Counted from the first letter of the stretch, positions 1 to 6,850 are shown. The stretch: DNA of 7,740 nt from CAINDR01 sp964495615 (GCA_964495615.1 CAZBVX010000026.1:1-7740), one strand, 5' to 3'. The notes: a model not told the origin generated them from the letters alone. Numbers and translations are program-made.

Positions 1-3000
1 AAAGGATAAGGACCTTTGTAGCCAGCATTCTTTTCACTAAAACTTGCTGAGGCAATACTGTCTATTGGCAACCATTGCAAACAAACACCAGGATTGATTG
101 GGTCGTGCTTCAAGCAGTAGCCTTCTAGACCATTTTTCACTACATTTTGATTATTGCTGGTGCAAGTAAGACTTTCTTCGTCTGGATACAGGCGGCATTC
201 TTTGGCAAGGTAATCTTTGCTATCCACGCCAGTGTTGTTGATTTTTAAAACCGGTTCCATTCTAATATCATCATAATAAACCCTTCCGGAAACACCGTCA
301 GTTTGCTTAGTACCAAACATGATGGAAATTGAATTTTTTGGAACATTAATCTTGTGAACGATTCTCTGCCAGCCATTAGTTTTATCGGTAAATTCTGCCA
401 AGACCGTTCTATTTGTATCCAAAACTCGAACCATTGCCATTGCGCCTGGCGTTAGTTCATCAGTATTTACTAAATAATTAAGATAATAATCAGTGTTCGG
501 ACTAATTGAAACCCTCTCTTGTCCAACCATTTTTTTGGCATCAATGCCCGCGAACTTTCTTCCTTCGGCTGGATAAGAAACTGAGAATTTTTCTTTGTCA
601 GATTTTGGTTCTTGAATTATTGTATAATCGCTAGAACTTTTGCTGTTGTTGTAGCTAGGTATGCGATTATTGAAGATTGCCACGAAATTAAAATTTCCAC
701 TGCCACTTTCAAAAGTAATTGGACCAAAATCACTGCGATTACCAACTTCTTGCATATTAGCGACGTAGAAAGAATTTAGTAATTGATAGCCAGTAGCATT
801 TTTGTCATTGGCGTAAGCAAAAGTATGGGTGCTGGTTGCGGTACCGACAAAATTGGCACAATCACCGTTCTCTGATAATTTGTCGCACTCACCAAGACTA
901 TAACAATATTCTTCACCAGTCTTTTCATTTTTAATTTTGGTGGTACAAGACAACCAACGGCTACAAACACGATTTGGCGTTACCTTGACGACCACATTAG
1001 AATTGCAACTATTACCAGAGCAAGCACTGGCAGTGCCGCTAATATTTGGGCTAGTGAAGACATTGTAAGACAAAGGAGAAATTGTTCCTTGGCTGCCGTT
1101 GTTTGCCCGGTTATTAAACAAGACACAACCATCATCAAAATCAACTCGTGAACCGCAAGTTTTGGTGTCCATATTACCTTCTGCCTGATAAGCAACCAGC
1201 GCTTCCCGGATTGAAATATTTTTAGCGCGAGCAACGCCAACGATGTTGTTGGTTAAATGACAAACGGCATTATATTTTAAGATGAAATATGTACCGTTTT
1301 TTGTGACACTAATACTTGAAGTGGAAGTGGTAGAAATATTATTATCTGATCCCAAAATATTAATAATTGGACCGCCATAATTATCGCAAGTTAAAGTGTT
1401 GTTAACTTCGCCATCACTGCGGGCAATATATAATTTTCTAGCGCTCAAATAAAGATCTTGCTTGTTGTTTGTCCATAAATCGCCGGCCTTGCCGTCTCGA
1501 TCCAGATCAGCAAAAGTTGGGTTGACCACCAAGTTTGGAGAAACTTCACTGGAAGAATCAATATATTCCGAACAGCCAGAAGCGGCTGCTTCACAAAGAC
1601 CAACATTTTTTGACGGTTGAGGAGTGCCAGCGCTGCTGTTGCCGATAGTTTTGAAATAAGAAACATCGCAAGGATAATCACTAGTATCCAAAATACAATT
1701 TTTACCATTGCAATTACTATTATTTCCACAAACAGTAGTCCCTAGTTCAGTGCCAGAAATTTGATTGTCACTATTGGCGTCACAACGCTTCACTGGCAGC
1801 TTGAACCAGCCCCAAGTTTGATTGCTGGTGGCTTGACTAGCGCGATATTGGCAAGCATCACCGAATGGATTACGGAAATAACTGGTACCGCCGCTGGCAC
1901 CATAAAAAGTTTCACAACCAACATTTTCTGATTTACAAATCGTGGAACCGTAATCATTTGGATTGTTTTTGATATAGGCATCATTAAAAATAGTTGTGGA
2001 ACCGGATTTTTCTCCTTTACCCAAACGACTGCAGCCGATATTGTCTGAAGAGCATTGTTTTGTTTTGTCGAAAATCGCATAAATCATTTTGTCGGCAGCA
2101 ACATTAACCGTGTTGTCGGCAAAAGATTGAGCGAATGGATTGTTGGAATTTTGAGTATCAATAATCGCTTCACAACCGGCAGAAGTGGAATCACACAAGC
2201 CGCCGAATTGTCGCAAGTTGTGATTGGTACCATTTGGATCAGTATAAGCACTACAACCAAGATTGTATTCAGGACCGCGATAATCATCATTCAAATCATA
2301 GTAACAAATATCTGGAGTAACCCAAGAATCTTTGATTAAGTAATAACGATCAGTAATCTCAGTCAAAACAATTGAATCTAAATATATTTTGTCATTACTT
2401 TCCAGAACTAATTTTTCTCCACTCTCTACGCGATGATTCAAAGTTGGCAAACTAATTTGATAGACTCGCCACTCAACATCGTTAATAGTAACCGAATCGT
2501 TTCCGGTGCCACTATCAAAATAAACTTTATTGCCTTTGGCATCAAGGAAATAAACTTGCAAAGTATTGTTTTGATCAGCCGCTTTAGCCAAGAATTTCAA
2601 AGAATAAGCGGCATTTTGTTTAACCAAATTATCCATCGGCACCGCAGCAACGCCATCCAACAAAATTGATTTGCCGTTTTTGTTGGTGGAGGCAGTACTG
2701 ATAGTAACTTTACCAGAAAATACTGGATTAGAATCTTCAAAATCATAAGCCGAAACAATGCGGACATTATTGCCATTGTTGCCATTGTATTCGCGGCAAC
2801 CATTTTCTTGAGGAGCACAAACCGTGCTCTGGTTTGGCAGGGCTTGGAAAATACAAATATTGTTGGTGAAAGTGCCGCCATTAGCTTCGCATTCTTTTTT
2901 GTTGGTGGTTTCATCTAGGCGAACTCGACGGCAATCAGTAGAACAAGTAATGGTCTTTGAATATAAGTGATAGGAGACCACCCCATTCTTATCATAGAAT

Positions 3001-6000
3001 TGGCGGCAATCTGGATTGTAATCAGGATTGGCAGGACTTAGTTCAAAAATTGTTTTATTACATTCAGCACTATCATTATAGGCACCAACACTAGGTTGAT
3101 TGCCATTTTTTACCAAGCTATAAGCGGTTAACTGATAACCACTTTCATTTTCTCCGCTCCAAGAATAGAAAGCGCCACAAGTATTGTTGTTCGGTTGAAC
3201 ACAGCGGCGCAAAGCGGAATAATATTCATTATTTTCTCCGCCCTGGTTGGCATCATCCAAATTGGTGAAACGAGAACAGCCAACAGCGGAAGCAGAACAA
3301 GCCGTAGCCGAACTAGGAATAAAATAGTTGGCAGAAACACTTTGGAAATTGGTTTTCTGCTGAACGTAAGAATCATAGTTGACACATTCTTGCGGACAAT
3401 ATTCATCAAAACTTACTTTACCAGTCAAAGAAAAGCCATCTGCGGAAGCAAAATTTTGGCAACCAACTTCGTCTTTGTTGCAGCGGCGAGCAAAGTTCTG
3501 GCAAATTTCTGGAGCATTATCTTTCAAACGGTAATCATACATGCCAGTAGCAAAAGGATTGACGTAGCACAAAGGGGCCAAATAACTTGGAATTAATTTT
3601 TCTTGAGTAGTTACTGCACCATAATCAGACCAGCCGGAAAAATGATTATTTGCTTCCAGTTTGATATTGCGCAAATAGAAAGTTCCACTGCTAACTAAAA
3701 TTGAAAAATCCAAAGAGCTAATTCCATCACTTGGTTTTGCGGTTACTGAAATAGTCTGCCAAGCATTTCGTTCGGCCATGGTTTTGGAAACTGAATCAGT
3801 GCCACCGAGTTTCATCGTGACAGTTCCGGAAGTAGAATAAACTTCAGCGCTCAAAGTATAATAATACCCCTCAATCGGCGTCATGTTTCCTGGAGTAACT
3901 GAAAAATTTTCATCCGAAATCAAGCCGGCATTATTACCAGTAAAGCTCAAAAATTTACTAGCGCTACTTGCCTCTGAAAGAACTGCTCCCGTCCCCGAAA
4001 CTTTCCAATGACCATTTAAAATACCGTTAGTTATCGAGGCACCGACTACATCAAGAGCAAAATTATTATTAAAAATTAAATTATCACCCCAAGATGGTTT
4101 TACTCTGGTCATCATTTGGCAACCTTCGCTAGCGGTATCACAGCTTTCGGCTTTGCTATTCAAGAAAATTGAATAAGCATTATTTCCAGACCAAGAAATT
4201 TGGTTAGTAGAAGAGGCATAAGAACCAAAAGTGGAATATTGACGACAGCCAGAGTTGCCTTCGGAACAAGTTCCGTAATCCAGAGTATTTTTCAAATAAG
4301 AAACTGTATTGCCGTTGGTATCAGCAAAAGTTTCGCAGCTATTAAAGATTGGATCACAGGAATCACTGCCAAAATTCCAAGTGCGGCGATCTTCGGTACA
4401 ATAACCATAAGCATCACAAACCCCTTTGGAGTTTTCTTTAATACAAGTTTTTTCATCAGCACAATATTCATCTTGGCGGGTGATGGAAAGTTTTGTGGAA
4501 GGACTAGAAGTTCCGGTTTCACCAGTTTCTACTACTTGAGAAGAAATAATCTGATTACCAAAACCAGATTTGGCACAATAACTTTGCGGCGCTTTTAAAA
4601 CCCATTTCGGATCAATCAAATCACGGCACCAAGTTTGATTATTTTCAATTTCCGGAGAAGAGAAAGTGCGATAATTATCATCAGCGCTAAAACAAGAAAC
4701 GATATCAGCCAAGGTGGCATTTTTGCCTTGAGCGGCTGCTTTTTCGATTGCCGCCTCCCAGCCAACTGGCAGAATGCGGAATTTACGCAAAATTAAAGCA
4801 TTACGCAAGGAATAATTTTCTTGATAAGAATTTGCTTTGTTATTTGTGGTCATTAACCAAGAACCATTCAAAGAACCATCGGTCAAAGCTTCGCCGATTG
4901 TTTTTTGTGAAGAAATGGCTTCCATAAAACGGCTATCAATCACGCAATTGTTCGGTCCCGGATTTTTGGCATCCGGACAAGTCGCCATTTCAGCTAAAAC
5001 ATTATAGTCTGCCCTTTCAGCAAATTGCGGCTTCAAAATACTCATTAATGATAGTTTGTTTTTGTAGTAATCGGCTGAACTGGAAGATCCAGATTCATAA
5101 GAATAAACCGAAGAAGAATTACCGCCATAATTACCACTGGAAGAATTGCCACCGCTCAAACCAGACATCCAATTATTAAAGGCGGACATTGCCATTTGAT
5201 TTAAAAAGATATTTCCAGCATCAATCAGGGCATCGCCAGTGAAAGTTCCCATGTTGCTAATATATCCTTGCTGAGCTAGTTCAGTTTTGACTTCTGCTTG
5301 ACCAGGAAGGCCAATTAACTGCTCACCAATATTATAGGCATCCAGCCAACCACCCTTACCAATCAAATTAGTTTTACTGGTATCAGTTTTCAAGCTGACT
5401 TCTTCCATCATTCCTGTATGAATCACTAGGGCGGCGCTCAAATCAGAAGATTGCGTCTCGAACATATTGCGCAACTTGGAATAAAATTCAGATTCGGAAA
5501 TATCTTTTCTAGCAAAAGCAGAAGTCCAATTTTTTTGCAGGTCAGACCAAGAACAATTTGGGCGAGTTGGGCGTTGCTGATTGACCAAACCCAGAGCTAT
5601 TTTCATTCTAACCTCAATAGAAGGATTACAGAGGTTTAGGTTTGAGGCTTTGGTGCCGCTAGCTGCGGATTTTGAATTATTAGCAAGGGCATTAGTGTAG
5701 TTTGCCTGGACATTCCCCATGCAAGTGTTGTATTTTTTTACACAATCATCATAACAATTACCAAAAGAATTTTCATCAATAACCATGCAAGCATCTTGAC
5801 ATTTTTCAACCTGAGCGTCACAATTTTTTTCACCACGATCTCTGGATTGATCAGCTTGAACATCAGAAGCAAAACTACTGGCAAAATCTTCAATGAATTG
5901 TCCAGCGGCCTCATCACCGATTTGTTCCAAGTAAGAACCCCAATTTTTGGTGACAAAAAGAGGTTTTTGTCCTTTTCCTCCAGAACCAACATAAGTCGCC

Positions 6001-6242
6001 GTGTCATAAGCAATCTTGTTCAAGGCTGAACGAACAGTTGACTGAAAAGCTCTTGAACCCGCTTTTTGCAAGGCGTCTTTGTATTTGTCCCACAATTTTG
6101 TGATTGCTCTGCTGATAGTTTGCGGAACAGAAGCAGTCTCGGAAACCGGAGTTGCATAAGCCGGAGAAGTGAAGGCCAAAAAACTGCAAAACAAGACAGC
6201 AACCAAAATCGTTTTTTTTAAACGCGAAGGATTGGAACGCAT
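1..6242 (-). CDS. Giant secreted cysteine-rich multidomain surface protein, C-terminus beyond window
   Basis: One uninterrupted frame of 2,080 complete codons runs from the ATG at 6242 to the window edge, so the true protein is longer. The start is supported by a clear Sec signal peptide directly after this Met and by the upstream in-frame TAA at 6267-6269. Residues 31 to about 350 look helical and carry a six-cysteine cluster. A Gly/Ser linker follows at 360-390. From about residue 594 onward the chain alternates C-x5-G-C motifs with about four beta-sandwich domains of the carbohydrate-binding (CBM4/9, galactose-binding-like) type. The composition, rich in Asn, Ser, Thr, Gly and Tyr with many cysteines, fits an exported disulfide-stabilised protein. 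I do not recognise a named family, catalytic motif or enzyme domain. From memory, proteins of this style occur in Patescibacteria genomes. A role in adhesion, glycan binding or a surface fibre is inference. The anchoring mode cannot be judged because the C-terminus is missing. No frameshift or internal stop was seen. Confidence 0.93.
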   Translation of the reverse strand, partial: MRSNPSRLKKTILVAVLFCSFLAFTSPAYATPVSETASVPQTISRAITKLWDKYKDALQKAGSRAFQSTVRSALNKIAYDTATYVGSGGKGQKPLFVTKNWGSYLEQIGDEAAGQFIEDFASSFASDVQADQSRDRGEKNCDAQVEKCQDACMVIDENSFGNCYDDCVKKYNTCMGNVQANYTNALANNSKSAASGTKASNLNLCNPSIEVRMKIALGLVNQQRPTRPNCSWSDLQKNWTSAFARKDISESEFYSKLRNMFETQSSDLSAALVIHTGMMEEVSLKTDTSKTNLIGKGGWLDAYNIGEQLIGLPGQAEVKTELAQQGYISNMGTFTGDALIDAGNIFLNQMAMSAFNNWMSGLSGGNSSSGNYGGNSSSVYSYESGSSSSADYYKNKLSLMSILKPQFAERADYNVLAEMATCPDAKNPGPNNCVIDSRFMEAISSQKTIGEALTDGSLNGSWLMTTNNKANSYQENYSLRNALILRKFRILPVGWEAAIEKAAAQGKNATLADIVSCFSADDNYRTFSSPEIENNQTWCRDLIDPKWVLKAPQSYCAKSGFGNQIISSQVVETGETGTSSPSTKLSITRQDEYCADEKTCIKENSKGVCDAYGYCTEDRRTWNFGSDSCDPIFNSCETFADTNGNTVSYLKNTLDYGTCSEGNSGCRQYSTFGSYASSTNQISWSGNNAYSIFLNSKAESCDTASEGCQMMTRVKPSWGDNLIFNNNFALDVVGASITNGILNGHWKVSGTGAVLSEASSASKFLSFTGNNAGLISDENFSVTPGNMTPIEGYYYTLSAEVYSTSGTVTMKLGGTDSVSKTMAERNAWQTISVTAKPSDGISSLDFSILVSSGTFYLRNIKLEANNHFSGWSDYGAVTTQEKLIPSYLAPLCYVNPFATGMYDYRLKDNAPEICQNFARRCNKDEVGCQNFASADGFSLTGKVSFDEYCPQECVNYDSYVQQKTNFQSVSANYFIPSSATACSASAVGCSRFTNLDDANQGGENNEYYSALRRCVQPNNNTCGAFYSWSGENESGYQLTAYSLVKNGNQPSVGAYNDSAECNKTIFELSPANPDYNPDCRQFYDKNGVVSYHLYSKTITCSTDCRRVRLDETTNKKECEANGGTFTNNICIFQALPNQSTVCAPQENGCREYNGNNGNNVRIVSAYDFEDSNPVFSGKVTISTASTNKNGKSILLDGVAAVPMDNLVKQNAAYSLKFLAKAADQNNTLQVYFLDAKGNKVYFDSGTGNDSVTINDVEWRVYQISLPTLNHRVESGEKLVLESNDKIYLDSIVLTEITDRYYLIKDSWVTPDICYYDLNDDYRGPEYNLGCSAYTDPNGTNHNLRQFGGLCDSTSAGCEAIIDTQNSNNPFAQSFADNTVNVAADKMIYAIFDKTKQCSSDNIGCSRLGKGEKSGSTTIFNDAYIKNNPNDYGSTICKSENVGCETFYGASGGTSYFRNPFGDACQYRASQATSNQTWGWFKLPVKRCDANSDNQISGTELGTTVCGNNSNCNGKNCILDTSDYPCDVSYFKTIGNSSAGTPQPSKNVGLCEAAASGCSEYIDSSSEVSPNLVVNPTFADLDRDGKAGDLWTNNKQDLYLSARKLYIARSDGEVNNTLTCDNYGGPIINILGSDNNISTTSTSSISVTKNGTYFILKYNAVCHLTNNIVGVARAKNISIREALVAYQAEGNMDTKTCGSRVDFDDGCVLFNNRANNGSQGTISPLSYNVFTSPNISGTASACSGNSCNSNVVVKVTPNRVCSRWLSCTTKIKNEKTGEEYCYSLGECDKLSENGDCANFVGTATSTHTFAYANDKNATGYQLLNSFYVANMQEVGNRSDFGPITFESGSGNFNFVAIFNNRIPSYNNSKSSSDYTIIQEPKSDKEKFSVSYPAEGRKFAGIDAKKMVGQERVSISPNTDYYLNYLVNTDELTPGAMAMVRVLDTNRTVLAEFTDKTNGWQRIVHKINVPKNSISIMFGTKQTDGVSGRVYYDDIRMEPVLKINNTGVDSKDYLAKECRLYPDEESLTCTSNNQNVVKNGLEGYCLKHDPINPGVCLQWLPIDSIASASFSEKNAGYKGPYP
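255..734 (-). other. Beta-sandwich domain D, carbohydrate-binding-like (residues about 1837-1996)
   Basis: Segments in order are DFGPITFE, NTDYYLNYLVNTDE, AMAMVRVLD, GWQRIVHKINVP, ISIMFGT and the closing VYYDDIRMEP. The tyrosine-rich first core strand, the GWQ-R-hydrophobic stretch and the YYDDIRME ending are the strongest CBM4/9-like signature in this protein. It follows a separate cysteine-rich stretch (CSRWLSC at 1760-1766 and C-x8-C at 1786-1795) instead of a standard C-x5-G-C motif. Ligand and metal sites are not assigned. Confidence 0.65.
1173..1550 (-). other. Degenerate beta-sandwich domain C with a DxDxDG loop (residues about 1565-1690)
   Basis: The opening NLVVNPTF is the start expected of a CBM4/9-like domain, and it begins 13 residues after the C-x5-G-C copy at 1550-1557. 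It is followed at once by a D-x-D-x-D-G loop (residues 1579-1588) and a Trp at 1590. Later strands include NGTYFILKYNAV. The family's usual closing strand is not obvious, and the boundary near residue 1690 is approximate. The domain may be diverged, or it may be a different beta fold that shares only the opening motif. Confidence 0.4.
1746..1781 (-). other. EF-hand-type calcium loop (residues 1488-1499)
   Basis: The loop DANSDNQISGTE has oxygen ligands at positions 1, 3, 5 and 9, the expected hydrophobic Ile at position 8, and the bidentate Glu at position 12. This is the canonical 12-residue EF-hand loop, also used in dockerin-like repeats. It sits directly after a Cys (KRC) and before a short cysteine-rich run (CGNNSNCNGKNC), so it is probably embedded in a small extracellular calcium-stabilised module and not in a calmodulin-like pair. 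No second full EF-hand loop was found next to it. Confidence 0.6.
2352..2765 (-). other. Beta-sandwich domain B, carbohydrate-binding-like (residues about 1160-1297)
   Basis: The domain runs from VRIVSAYDFED to KIYLDSIVLTEIT. Strand-like segments include AAYSLKFLAKA, TLQVYFLDAKG and VEWRVYQISLP, and the terminal YLDSIVL strand is characteristic of galactose-binding-like folds. It begins 11 residues after the C-x5-G-C copy at 1142-1149, matching the placement of domain A. Immediately after it, the chain enters a cluster of three C-x5-G-C motifs. Fold assignment is by strand pattern only. Confidence 0.55.
3654..4085 (-). other. Beta-sandwich domain A, carbohydrate-binding-like (residues about 720-863)
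   Basis: The domain opens with NLIFNNNF, ends with FYLRNIKLE, and has alternating hydrophobic strands between. Typical family features are visible: a W in the first third (HWKVSG), a YYTLSAEVY strand, the NAWQTISV segment and the final strand that places the ligand face. This pattern of N-x-F at the start, W-Q-x-I-x-V in the middle and I-x-L-E at the end matches my memory of CBM4/9-type modules. It begins 13 residues after the second Cys of the motif at 701-708. The ligand is unknown and no binding residues can be assigned safely. Confidence 0.65.
5073..5165 (-). other. Gly/Ser/Asn/Tyr-rich low-complexity linker (residues 360-390)
   Basis: This 31-residue segment is composed almost entirely of Ser, Gly, Asn and Tyr, with short runs such as GGNSSSG and GGNSSS. 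It separates the helical N-terminal part of the giant protein from the next region (about 391-590), which returns to ordinary globular composition. It looks like a flexible hinge. The nucleotide sequence is a loose imperfect repeat of Gly/Ser/Asn codons, not an exact tandem repeat. Confidence 0.7.
5721..5822 (-). other. Mirror-symmetric six-cysteine helical hairpin (residues 141-174)
   Basis: Cysteines at residues 141, 148, 152, 163, 167 and 174 give the spacing C-x6-C-x3-C-x10-C-x3-C-x6-C, which reads the same in both directions. The two CxxxC pairs are separated by ten residues containing an N-S-F-G-N turn-like sequence, and the flanks are charged and helix-compatible. This is what two antiparallel helices stapled by disulfides would look like, similar in logic to twin-CX3C helical hairpins, although no homology to those eukaryotic proteins is claimed. 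It lies between the helical N-terminal region, which has an NWGSYL motif at 100-105, and a second conserved-looking stretch at 204-230 that begins LCNPS. Confidence 0.6.
6153..6242 (-). other. Sec signal peptide of the giant protein (residues 1-30)
   Basis: The n-region is basic (R2, R7, K9, K10). A hydrophobic core follows at about residues 11-24 (TILVAVLFCSFLAF), and the c-region ends in SPAYA before a Thr-Pro. This is a classical signal peptidase I site of the A-x-A type, with cleavage expected after residue 30. There is no lipobox-like L-[AS]-[GA]-C: the only cysteine here, C19, lies inside the hydrophobic core. The protein is therefore expected to be exported by Sec and released or anchored by other parts of the chain. 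Confidence 0.88.
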
Positions 6243-6266
6243 AAATATTATAAAAAAAGTAAAAAA

Positions 6267-6803
6267 TTAATTTCCGGAGTTGGTGCTTGAAGCGACTCCT
6301 TGGCTTAAAGATTCTTGATAAATTTTCAAAAGTTCTTCATCGCTAATTTGTTTGAGCATTTCCGGGTCAGCACCGCCTTCCAACATCAAGGAACGCAATG
6401 AAGCGGCATCTCCTTGGCCGCTTAGCAAATTTTGCAATTTTTCTTCATCGGTCGAATTTAAATTTTGCAAATTAATTGTCGAACTGGTTGCGCCAGAAAA
6501 AGTGGAACTGGAAACAGCAAGAGCAGCAGAATTTTTCAAACGGTCTGGAATTTCCAATTCACTATCAGCAATTGGCGTGCCACTGGCCGTGGCCGGCTCA
6601 TTAGTCATTAAGCTAGAAATATCATTCTGACAATTTCCTGACTCGCAACCAAAAGTAATTTTGGTATTTTTTTCTTCTCCTCCGTAATTAAATGGTTTTT
6701 CTAGGCGAGTTTTGAATTGCCAGGCAGCGCCAAAAAATATAAAAATCGCCACACAACCCAGGGTAACAATGGCGACTTTTTGGTTTTTATCAAATTCCCG
6801 CAT
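6267..6803 (-). CDS. Small single-pass membrane protein with extracytoplasmic tail, unknown function
   Basis: This 178-residue protein has a short charged cytoplasmic start (MREFDKNQK) and one transmembrane helix at about residues 10-30, then a basic patch (KTRLEK). The remainder, about 145 residues, is likely outside the membrane in an N-in orientation. The tail has a cysteine pair (C53-x4-C58), a Ser/Thr-rich linker around 95-110 and an acidic helix-prone C-terminal half at about 117-172 (for example DEEKLQNLLSG and SDEELLKIYQESL). There is no signal peptidase site, so it is probably a membrane-anchored bitopic protein. I do not recognise a family. Its stop lies 24 bases before the giant gene and in the same reading frame. 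The proximity and shared membrane targeting suggest a partner, assembly factor or anchor for the giant protein, but that is inference. No Shine-Dalgarno sequence precedes its ATG. Confidence 0.85.
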   Translation of the reverse strand: MREFDKNQKVAIVTLGCVAIFIFFGAAWQFKTRLEKPFNYGGEEKNTKITFGCESGNCQNDISSLMTNEPATASGTPIADSELEIPDRLKNSAALAVSSSTFSGATSSTINLQNLNSTDEEKLQNLLSGQGDAASLRSLMLEGGADPEMLKQISDEELLKIYQESLSQGVASSTNSGN

Positions 6804-6833
6804 AAGTAAGAGATAAATAAAAGATATATACCG

Positions 6834-6850
6834 AGATTATACCATAATCT
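6834..6850. repeat. Seven-base inverted repeat overlapping the rsmA stop and candidate -10
   Basis: On the minus strand the sequence AGATTATGGTATAATCT is a perfect 7-base inverted repeat around a GGT spacer. It covers the rsmA stop codon (6837-6839) and the candidate -10 hexamer. It could be an operator half-site pair or a weak AT-rich hairpin. No T-run follows on the minus strand, so it is not a convincing intrinsic terminator. Confidence 0.35.

Larger units (their letters stand above)
1572..4358 (-). repeat. C-x5-G-C cysteine motif array in the giant protein (nine exact copies plus one variant)
   Basis: Exact copies of C-x5-G-C occur at these residues, with coordinates in parentheses: 659-666 (4245-4268), 701-708 (4119-4142), 921-928 (3459-3482), 982-989 (3276-3299), 1142-1149 (2796-2819), 1350-1357 (2172-2195), 1397-1404 (2031-2054), 1436-1443 (1914-1937) and 1550-1557 (1572-1595). 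A tenth copy at 629-636 (4335-4358) has Ser in place of Gly. Examples are CNKDEVGC, CSASAVGC and CKSENVGC. An aromatic or hydrophobic residue usually follows three positions after the second Cys. The five intervening residues vary, so the motif is conserved as protein and not as DNA. The likely role is a short disulfide-closed loop between modules; the disulfide assignment is inference. Confidence 0.85.

Noticed and set aside
3195..3596. Plus-strand open frame of 133 codons
   Set aside because: It lies wholly inside the giant minus-strand gene, which has an unbroken frame, a signal peptide and a repeated motif structure. The plus-strand product is Ile/Thr/Ser-rich with no recognisable pattern, as expected for the complement of an Asn/Thr-rich gene.
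1572..4358. DNA-level tandem repeat or recent duplication within the giant gene
   Set aside because: The cysteine motifs are conserved only at the protein level; the DNA of the copies differs in most codons and spacing varies from about 30 to 220 residues, so there is no recent tandem duplication.
4200..4598. Plus-strand open frame of 132 codons
   Set aside because: This is the antisense shadow of the giant gene around the first C-x5-G-C motifs. It shows no start context and no domain-like composition.
6004..6202. Two overlapping minus-strand frames of about 60 codons near the 5' end of the giant gene
   Set aside because: They are alternative frames across the signal peptide and N-terminal region of the giant protein, whose own frame has the better signal peptide and continues for more than 2,000 codons.
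1..6242. Pseudogene or stop-codon recoding (UGA read as Gly or Trp, as in some CPR lineages)
   Set aside because: Codon-by-codon reading of the whole visible frame found no in-frame TGA, TAA or TAG, and tryptophan is encoded by TGG throughout. There is no sign of decay or of an altered code here.
6261..6299. Possible intrinsic terminator at the end of the small membrane gene (nested hairpin 6276-6299 followed by T-runs)
   Set aside because: The outer stem is only five pairs (GGAGT/ACTCC), the loops are asymmetric, and nine bases separate the stem from the first T-run. It could at most attenuate transcription and is within coding sequence, so it was not called.
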